A stretch of DNA of 64,000 bases, taken from assembly GCA_027214385.1 (NCBI GenBank), contig JAPVXR010000019.1, forward strand, positions 1 to 64,000, given 5' to 3'. This DNA comes from Cryomorphaceae bacterium 1068. Its GTDB lineage: Bacteria > Bacteroidota > Bacteroidia > Flavobacteriales_D > Cryomorphaceae. The notes under the pieces were generated by a model that saw only the letters and a list, made by a program, of their open reading frames with translations, was not told the origin of the DNA and made no database searches. Position 1 is the stretch's first letter, and each line of letters opens with the position of its first letter. Shown here piece after piece: positions 58,297 through 64,000 of this stretch. The position numbers and the translations under genes are program-made.

Positions 58297-59568
58297 CTAT
58301 TCCGTTTCACTTTTTCTTTTCAGCCTCTTCTCCACCCGCATCGAGATAAAGAGACTCAACAGTACGAACCCGGTAAACAAAAAGAATCCTTCGTTGAGTT
58401 TGGAGTGATTGGTTGTGAGAATATCGATGGTATGGGAGATGTTTTCCAATTGACCGAGCTGCTCGGATACGATCCCGGAGAAACCAATGTAAGCCATAAA
58501 AATCGCGACTACCATGACGTCGGCCATCGACCATTTCCCCGTTTTGAAAACCATGAAAGCTACCGCTCGATTGGAACGAACACTCTTCCGGAAGAGATAA
58601 ATCACCGTAGCTAAGAGTTTGCTGAAGGGAAAGATTACGCTAAACAGAAAGACCAAAACAGCCACAAGGAATAGATCAATCTTGCCTTGTCCGATAAGTA
58701 GCCCCACCACCTCCACAATGCTTTTGCTTTTGAAATACAGCACTTGATCGCTAAAGAGGACGGGTTCTCCCAAAAGGGTAAAGGACAATTCATCGATCCG
58801 AGCGTCGATTTCGATCATCGGCAGGAGTACACCCAAAAAAAGAAGGATTGAGGAAAAGATGACGACCATCAGAAGGGTAAACGGTTGATCAGCCGAACCT
58901 GCAAACAAACTCACTAAGACCAGGGTATATAGCAGTCCGATGATGACAAAGTATTTGATCTTTCCGTCGTTCAGAGTACCAATTTCAGCCTTTAGTTTTT
59001 GGGTAGCTTCTACTCTTGTTTCGCTATTGTGCTTGGCTAAAATGTGGTCGTGCAGGGTGTAATCCATTTCGGCAAAGGTCTTATCGGCATATTCATCCAG
59101 TTTGCCACGGACCCAGTTTTTCAAATCTCGACGATTTTCGGGATCCTCCATAAAGTTTAGGATCTCTTCCGTGATCGTGGGGATTTGTTTTTCGAGCTCG
59201 TCAAAGGTTTTGGTCACGCTCGCTACCATGTTTCTGAAAACGCCACCTATGCTTCCACTGTTACTGTCTCGGTATTCGTTGCGAAACCGCCTTATCTGCT
59301 CATAAAGGAAGTCTTGAATTTTTACCCGCATTTCCTCGCGGTTGGTATCGGTGATCTGAAACTCATCAATCTTCTTTGCCACGATCGTGGCAACCTGCTC
59401 CTTCCATTCATCTACATTGAAAATGCCGTATTTGATCATGGAGAGTTCGATCAGATCCTCGGTGTGTTGCTTTTGCAAGCGATTGATGCGGAAGATTTCA
59501 AAAGCAGAATAGCTCTGAATCAGGATGGCTGCAATGAGGAAAATGCGAATAGTGAATTGGCGGGTCAT
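58297..59568 (-). CDS. PqiA-domain membrane protein with long coiled-coil insert
   Basis: A 423-residue protein. N-terminal TM (FLIAAILIQSYSAFEI), then ~170 soluble residues of charged helix (EEMRVKIQDFLYEQIRRFRN, RDLKNWVRGKLDEYADKTFA). The C-terminal ~220 residues form one paraquat-inducible protein A domain with about five TM helices: LLFLGVLLPMIEIDARIDEL, FLVAVLVFLFSVIFPFSKLL, GKWSMADVMVVAIFMAYIG, EGFFLFTGFVLLSLFISM. Classical PqiA has two such domains and zinc ribbons, here replaced by the helix insert. PqiA proteins belong to envelope lipid-transport systems with MCE partners; no PqiB gene is adjacent. Two tail fragments of this gene type lie at 19541 and 21637. Confidence 0.85.
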   Translation of the reverse strand: MTRQFTIRIFLIAAILIQSYSAFEIFRINRLQKQHTEDLIELSMIKYGIFNVDEWKEQVATIVAKKIDEFQITDTNREEMRVKIQDFLYEQIRRFRNEYRDSNSGSIGGVFRNMVASVTKTFDELEKQIPTITEEILNFMEDPENRRDLKNWVRGKLDEYADKTFAEMDYTLHDHILAKHNSETRVEATQKLKAEIGTLNDGKIKYFVIIGLLYTLVLVSLFAGSADQPFTLLMVVIFSSILLFLGVLLPMIEIDARIDELSFTLLGEPVLFSDQVLYFKSKSIVEVVGLLIGQGKIDLFLVAVLVFLFSVIFPFSKLLATVIYLFRKSVRSNRAVAFMVFKTGKWSMADVMVVAIFMAYIGFSGIVSEQLGQLENISHTIDILTTNHSKLNEGFFLFTGFVLLSLFISMRVEKRLKRKSETE

Positions 59569-59740
59569 CTGCTTTTTTTCAGCGCTTGAAATTACCTAAT
59601 GTAATATTCGGTTTTCAGATAAGTCATAACTGTCTGCTTCACGTTTCTAATCACAAGAATCCATGCTTTCCTTGGTTGTTTAGAATCAGTTCGTTAGACT
59701 TGTATGAGCCTTAGCGCGCTCAGTAACCAAAATTACTCGT

Positions 59741-60220
59741 ATGAAACCCTTTAAACAACCTTTCACCACTCTTAGGTCCATTTCGCTTAGAACTGCCTTG
59801 ATCGCATCGCTACTTGTTGTGGTGATGGCCGGCTGTTCTCTCGTGCCTTATTACGATGCGAGCGTCATTGAACAAATTGAAGAAACCACTGCTACCGCCG
59901 ATCGGTTCTATCTCCTGATGGCCATCGATTCTACTTCAGAAGAATCACTGCGGAAATACGAAATGGCAGAGCCTTTTTACTACGACCTCATTCTCGATTT
60001 GCGAAAAGTTAACCGCATGAATGAGTACCGCAAGAAAAGTGAAGCATCGACCAAGCAAGTCGATCTGGCTATCGACATAATTGAGTCGCAAAAATCCATT
60101 CATGAAAGCATGGAGCGACTGGATGAGTCCGGTCTTATACAGCTTCATCGGTCTCAAACGATGGATGCCCTCTTTATACTTCGGGCTACTGAATCAAGAC
60201 TACCCAAACAATCAAACTAA
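59741..60220 (+). CDS. lipoprotein, helical, unknown function
   Basis: A 159-residue lipoprotein. The leader (TALIASLLVVVMAGC) ends in lipobox MAGC, followed by SLVPYYDASVIEQI. The mature part is nearly all helix (TADRFYLLMAIDST, VDLAIDIIESQKSIHESMER), probably a bundle. It ends six bases before the next gene's ATG. The two are co-transcribed, and neither has a recognisable family. The leader is long (about 30 residues) with a basic start. Confidence 0.65.
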   Translation: MKPFKQPFTTLRSISLRTALIASLLVVVMAGCSLVPYYDASVIEQIEETTATADRFYLLMAIDSTSEESLRKYEMAEPFYYDLILDLRKVNRMNEYRKKSEASTKQVDLAIDIIESQKSIHESMERLDESGLIQLHRSQTMDALFILRATESRLPKQSN

Positions 60221-60226
60221 ACGACC

Positions 60227-60547
60227 ATGGCATTTGAAATCGACGAAGTAATAGGAGATATGGCTCAAGCCATAAAAGGATCAGTAAAGGAAGACTGGCC
60301 CGATGCAAAAGAAACGGTAAAGCAATTTCTCGACCGCCGCAAAGAGCGGATGAAGTTGATCGCGGAGCTTATCTTAAAAGGTGTTTTGACTGTAGATTCA
60401 GCAAAGCCCTACCTCGACATTGAAAAGAAACTACTGGAGATGGAAATTTTGAGCATTTCGATTATTACAAAAGCGGTGGCCCAAAACGCAGCAACCAAAG
60501 CGATTAAGGTCTTGATGGATGCTATCAAGGTGGCTATTCCGTTGTGA
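60227..60547 (+). CDS. small helical cytosolic protein, unknown function
   Basis: A 106-residue protein starting six bases after the previous stop. Strongly helical: VIGDMAQAIKGSVKEDWPDA, KETVKQFLDRRKERMKLIAE, LILKGVLTVDSAKPYLDIEK, then SIITKAVAQNAATKAIKVLM. No signal peptide. No family is recognised. Being paired with a helical lipoprotein suggests a joint envelope or stress role, but that is only positional. The 270-base gap after it shows nothing further. Confidence 0.6.
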   Translation: MAFEIDEVIGDMAQAIKGSVKEDWPDAKETVKQFLDRRKERMKLIAELILKGVLTVDSAKPYLDIEKKLLEMEILSISIITKAVAQNAATKAIKVLMDAIKVAIPL

Positions 60548-60820
60548 ACTTGGAGACGACAATCCGCCAATCCTTTATTGCAGTTTTTTCTCACTTCGAG
60601 TGGCTTTCTATACTACTCACTTGTTCCTTGCGATTCACTAAAACTGAAGAGGTTTGGCCTTGCTGATCGAGTACGTTTGCCTCATCCTTGCAGTGTATTT
60701 TCACTCTCGCGTTTGGTAAACTGTCGATTTGACAATTCTTTCTAGCTTATAGAGTAAACTTAGAATCAGGAAACGAAGATTCCCGGTATATTCGGAATTC
60801 ATCCAATCTATAACACCCGT

Positions 60821-62416
60821 ATGGAAATTAGTAAGAAAGCACACGACTTTGAGACATTCGACGCTCCGACAAAGATTCATTGGAACCAATACCTGATCGA
60901 TGGAAAGCTTCACACCTGGTCGGGAGAAATGGAAGAAGTTTTCTCGCCGATGGGTGATGTCAATTCTGATGGCAGTGTAGCAAAGACGTCTTTGGGAGAG
61001 TCACCTTTATTGACTGCTGAGGTAGGACTGAGAGCATTGGCTGCAGCCAAAAAAGCATACAACAACGGTCGCGGCCATTGGCCCACCGCCGCAGCGAATG
61101 AAAGGGTAGAGGCTATGGAGCACTTTCTGGACTTGATGGTCGCCAAAAGGGAAGAGGTCAGCACGATGCTGATGTGGGAGATTGCCAAGAATAAATCAGC
61201 AGCCTTCAAAGAGTTTGACCGTACGGTGGACTACATACGAGATACCATTGAGGAATTTAAAGAGCTGCAGCGCCGCGGGTCGCGCATCGCCTCCAAGGAC
61301 GGAATCGTTTCGCAGATTCGCCGTGGACCATTGGGGGTAGTGCTTTGCTTGGGCCCTTACAACTATCCCCTCAACGAAACTTTCTGCCTCCTCATCCCCG
61401 CATTGATGATGGGAAATACGGTAGTGTTTAAACCCGCCAAATATGGAGTACTCCTACTCACTCCATTGGTAGAAGCTTTTAAAGAGGCTTTTCCACCTGG
61501 AGTGGTAAACATTGTTTTCGGTCGTGGACGCACTCTGGCCGGGCCGATTATGCAAACGGGAGATGTGGATGTGCTGGCTTTGATCGGCGGATCGAGCAGT
61601 TCCAATGCCTTGGTTTCTCAACATCCCAAACCAAATCGCCTTCGTCAAGTGCTGGGATTGGAAGCGAAGAATCCGGCTATTGTCTTTCCCGATGCTGATC
61701 TTGACTTGTCCGTAAAGCAATGCGTGAACGGCGGTTTGAGCTACAACGGACAGCGCTGTACTGCGATTAAAATTATCTTCGTTCACAAAAGTGTGGCGCA
61801 GCAATTCGTCGACAAGTTAGGCGATGCGGTAGATCAGTTGAAACTCGATCATCCTGCCACCAATAGTGAGTTGACACCACTGCCCGAGCGCGACAAAGTG
61901 ATCGCCATGGAAGCCTATGTAGATGATGCCGTAGCCAAAGGAGCGAAGGTGGTGAACCAATATGCGGGTCGTGTAAACGATACTGCTTTCTTTCCTGCGG
62001 TGCTATACCCCGTCTCAAACGATATGCGAATTTACCACGAGGAACAGTTCGGTCCCGTCGTTCCGGTCGTGGAATACGACGATCTGGAGGAAGTGATGGA
62101 TTGCATTGCCGAGTCTGATTACGGTCAGCAGTGCAGCCTTTTCAGTGAAGGAGAAAAGACCGTTTCTTCAGCCGTAGACAATATGGTAAACCAAGTATGC
62201 CGTGTGAACATAAACGCATCATGTCAGCGCGGGCCTGACTACCTCCCTTTTACAGGAAGGAAAGACAGCGCCGTGGGGACACTTAGTGTAAACGATGCCC
62301 TCCGTTCGTTCTCCATTCGCACCGTCGTGGCGACTGATACGGGTCAGCGTGAATTGGTAGGAAAAGTCGTATCGGGTGGAAATAGCAATTTCATGACAAC
62401 GGATTATTTGTTGTAG
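60821..62416 (+). CDS. gapN: GapN-type NADP-dependent aldehyde dehydrogenase
   Basis: A 531-residue aldehyde dehydrogenase of the non-phosphorylating glyceraldehyde-3-phosphate type. Catalytic Cys313 in SYNGQRCTA and general base Glu281 in LGLEAKNP are intact; the coenzyme region has PYNYPLNETF (Asn181) and KPAKYG (Lys204). It oxidises glyceraldehyde-3-phosphate to 3-phosphoglycerate while making NADPH, bypassing one ATP-forming step of glycolysis. The C-terminal half shows the typical FPAVLYPVSNDMRIYHEEQF and LPFTGRKDSAVGTLS blocks, and the length fits the family. It is monocistronic. Substrate preference beyond G3P cannot be read. Confidence 0.9.
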   Translation: MEISKKAHDFETFDAPTKIHWNQYLIDGKLHTWSGEMEEVFSPMGDVNSDGSVAKTSLGESPLLTAEVGLRALAAAKKAYNNGRGHWPTAAANERVEAMEHFLDLMVAKREEVSTMLMWEIAKNKSAAFKEFDRTVDYIRDTIEEFKELQRRGSRIASKDGIVSQIRRGPLGVVLCLGPYNYPLNETFCLLIPALMMGNTVVFKPAKYGVLLLTPLVEAFKEAFPPGVVNIVFGRGRTLAGPIMQTGDVDVLALIGGSSSSNALVSQHPKPNRLRQVLGLEAKNPAIVFPDADLDLSVKQCVNGGLSYNGQRCTAIKIIFVHKSVAQQFVDKLGDAVDQLKLDHPATNSELTPLPERDKVIAMEAYVDDAVAKGAKVVNQYAGRVNDTAFFPAVLYPVSNDMRIYHEEQFGPVVPVVEYDDLEEVMDCIAESDYGQQCSLFSEGEKTVSSAVDNMVNQVCRVNINASCQRGPDYLPFTGRKDSAVGTLSVNDALRSFSIRTVVATDTGQRELVGKVVSGGNSNFMTTDYLL

Positions 62417-62444
62417 GGGTTTTTTATTTTTAGCTTTTCTTGTT

Positions 62445-63476
62445 GTGGGACGAAGAAAGTTTAAATCTAGCAAACGGCATAGTGGAATGCTCACCAATGC
62501 ATCCATCTTACTCCTCTTTGGTTGGGCGTTTTGTTTGGCCATATATGCGTACATCTTCCAATACGCCTACAAAGAGAATGTGAGAGTCATTTCGATCATG
62601 GTTCTTCCACTCTTGTTGGGCTTGGTGTGGGAAAATTGGAGACTTTCCAGAAATTGGTATCATTTACAAATCAAGATCTTGGGAGCGCTTCTGTTTAGTC
62701 TCTTGGCATTTCTCAATTTCAAAGGCGAAGTGAATTATGACTTTGAGAGACACCTTGAGATTTGGCCTTACGGTTTTATAGGCATTTTCACCATCATATC
62801 AGCCCTATACCACGACGAGAGGGTGGTGATCAGGCTAGGAGAAGGCATCACCCTATTGCAATCCATTTGTTTGGTGTATTTCGCATTCGAGAAAGGATGG
62901 ATGGAACCGTCCAATGCTCTTCAAGTTGTTTTATTGATTCTTGTCGGTTTATTCTGTCTCTTTTCTATTTTTCATTCTTTGAGTTATACGAAGCTTGCTG
63001 AGCTAAACAGGCTGATTCTAAGTATTTTTAGTTCTATTGCAATGTTAACTTTTGCCGTTGACCACTCTATTCAAGTATTGCAGAGTGATGTTACTGAAAA
63101 TGAAGTGTCCATTTCCCTTGGTTTGGTAGCACTGGAGTATTTTTTACTAGGCATTGCATTGATGTACATTTTTCAGAATTTTCTAATGCTTCAGGTCTAT
63201 TTTCCCGCAAAGAATAGATTTTACGACAGGTTGCATCGGGAGTCCATGAAGGAGATGAATGGACTCCATATAGCGAGGTTTGACAGCTCTCAGCTCAATC
63301 GATTGGATGCCATTCTCATCATTAGCCTTTCACTCGCGCTTTTCTATATCAATTATCACTTTGCATTCATTCATTATTATTCCCTCATTTGGATTCTGTT
63401 TGTGATGGCACCGCTCTTACCGGAAATACGGAAAGTGTTTATAAAACAGAAACAGGAAATGTTTGATGCCAAATAG
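62445..63476 (+). CDS. multi-TM integral membrane protein, unknown function
   Basis: About 343 residues from a GTG at 62445 (MGRRKFKSSKRHSGML); the ATG at 62487 is an equally possible start and keeps all TM helices. Roughly eight to nine TM segments (LLLFGWAFCLAIYAYIFQ, VLPLLLGLVWENWRL, IWPYGFIGIFTIISALY, VVLLILVGLFCLFSIFHSL, ISLSLALFYINYHFAF, YSLIWILFVMAPLLPEI). A polar loop before the last helices is basic. No motif of a known transporter is seen. It is followed by a terminator at 63519. Confidence 0.7.
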   Translation: MGRRKFKSSKRHSGMLTNASILLLFGWAFCLAIYAYIFQYAYKENVRVISIMVLPLLLGLVWENWRLSRNWYHLQIKILGALLFSLLAFLNFKGEVNYDFERHLEIWPYGFIGIFTIISALYHDERVVIRLGEGITLLQSICLVYFAFEKGWMEPSNALQVVLLILVGLFCLFSIFHSLSYTKLAELNRLILSIFSSIAMLTFAVDHSIQVLQSDVTENEVSISLGLVALEYFLLGIALMYIFQNFLMLQVYFPAKNRFYDRLHRESMKEMNGLHIARFDSSQLNRLDAILIISLSLALFYINYHFAFIHYYSLIWILFVMAPLLPEIRKVFIKQKQEMFDAK

Positions 63477-63518
63477 ACCAGTCTCACTCTACCTTAAAAA
63501 TAGCATTGAATACAAAAA

Positions 63519-63540
63519 CCCCCTTGTCGAAACAAGGGGG
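63519..63540. terminator. terminator hairpin between convergent genes
   Basis: Perfect 9-bp stem CCCCCTTGT / ACAAGGGGG with loop CGAA. It has weak flanking T/A runs, so it could serve both the membrane-protein gene on the left and the convergent T9SS gene on the right. Confidence 0.7.
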
Positions 63541-63611
63541 CCTTTGTATTTAACCAAATCAACACCTTGAAGTCACCCTTGGTGCCAATTGATACTCACT
63601 ATTCCATCAAC

Positions 63612-64000
63612 TTAATGCGAAATAATGAGTTTTTTCACCTCGATTTGATTACCCGAGATTAGGCGTACGAGGTAGATGCCATTTGTTAAAGCAGAACCAT
63701 CAAATTCGATTCTTCCTTCTCGTTGATCTTGATTTCCTGAAAGTAAAACTTCAACCACACGTCCTTGCAAGTCCAATACTTCAAGTGACATACGCTCACT
63801 ATTAATAGTGGAGTAGCTGATAAAAGCAACTGACTCCGTCGGATTTGGTGCAATGGTGAGATCCATTTCTGACTCGGGATATGCGGTCGATACAAAGTTT
63901 TGTATGGCCACTGCGCTTACGCAACCCGATGCTAAGTCACCATTGAAGAATACGTCAGGTCCCCCTGTCGCAGCGAGCAATTCGGTGCTGAGGTCAACCA
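63612..64000 (-). CDS. C-terminus of a T9SS-sorted protein (partial, runs off edge)
   Basis: The reading frame is open to the window's right edge, so only the last ~129 residues are visible. They end in a type A T9SS sorting domain: MDLTIAPNPTESVAFISYST, MSLEVLDLQGRVVEVLL, RIEFDGSALTNGIYLVRL, KKLIISH. The stretch before it (LASGCVSAVAIQNFVST) resembles the end of a cargo domain. The cargo cannot be named from this part. Its transcription ends towards the hairpin at 63519. Confidence 0.85.
   Translation of the reverse strand, partial: VDLSTELLAATGGPDVFFNGDLASGCVSAVAIQNFVSTAYPESEMDLTIAPNPTESVAFISYSTINSERMSLEVLDLQGRVVEVLLSGNQDQREGRIEFDGSALTNGIYLVRLISGNQIEVKKLIISH

Overview
The window looks like a chromosomal piece from a Bacteroidota bacterium, most likely a marine Flavobacteriales or Cryomorphaceae-type organism. 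This is inferred from several signs: type IX secretion (T9SS) C-terminal sorting domains on at least five large secreted proteins, lipoproteins with the lipobox followed by K/D/E residues, a hybrid two-component sensor (HTCS), TAnnTTTG-like -7 promoter boxes, and secreted YD-like and YCF48-like proteins. No rRNA, tRNA, CRISPR array, transposase or phage structural gene was seen.

Layout. Positions 1-2.8 kb hold a fibronectin-III protein, a 14-unit 21-bp tandem repeat array, a DUF1508 protein and a block of dispersed intergenic repeats. Positions 3.5-6.7 kb hold unassigned secreted and membrane proteins. Positions 6.8-17.4 kb form a defense island that reads more AT-rich than its surroundings. 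It contains (i) a tight operon of a MazG-like pyrophosphohydrolase, a GIY-YIG/DUF2075 helicase/S24-peptidase fusion with a LexA-like Ala-Gly cleavage site, a 45-residue ORF resembling an HsdM tail, and two lipoproteins; (ii) two decayed copies of a nuclease-like gene and two PD-(D/E)XK nuclease candidates; (iii) an XRE-ImmA/IrrE regulator divergent from DUF2188 plus a three-gene type II-short CBASS operon (patatin phospholipase, CD-NTase, E2-like). A CoiA-like protein follows on the other strand.

Positions 18.4-36.7 kb hold secreted proteins, an AraC-type membrane regulator, an inactive-looking M16 peptidase, an FKBP lipoprotein, and at least four gene remnants (two PqiA tails, a nonsense-interrupted DsrE-like lipoprotein, an FKBP tail). 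Positions 37-43.5 kb pair a cholesterol-dependent-cytolysin-like (CDC-like) lipoprotein with a large HTCS that has no SusC/SusD neighbours. Positions 43.7-64 kb hold an S10 carboxypeptidase, more T9SS cargo, a zincin lipoprotein, a TonB-C protein, a three-gene split sensor / NarL-type operon, a PqiA-domain protein, a GapN-type dehydrogenase and several unassigned lipoproteins.

How the parts may work together. The 6.8-17.4 kb block most plausibly serves anti-phage or stress defense: CBASS makes a cyclic nucleotide that activates the phospholipase, while the MazG/helicase operon looks like a second, damage-responsive module. The CDC-like protein and its HTCS could form an inducible pore-forming system used against neighbouring cells. 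Two genes 21 kb apart share a dyad and a -7-like box at identical spacing, which points to a local regulon. A mosaic intergenic repeat recurs at five or more sites. All functional statements come from motifs read by eye. No database search was possible.
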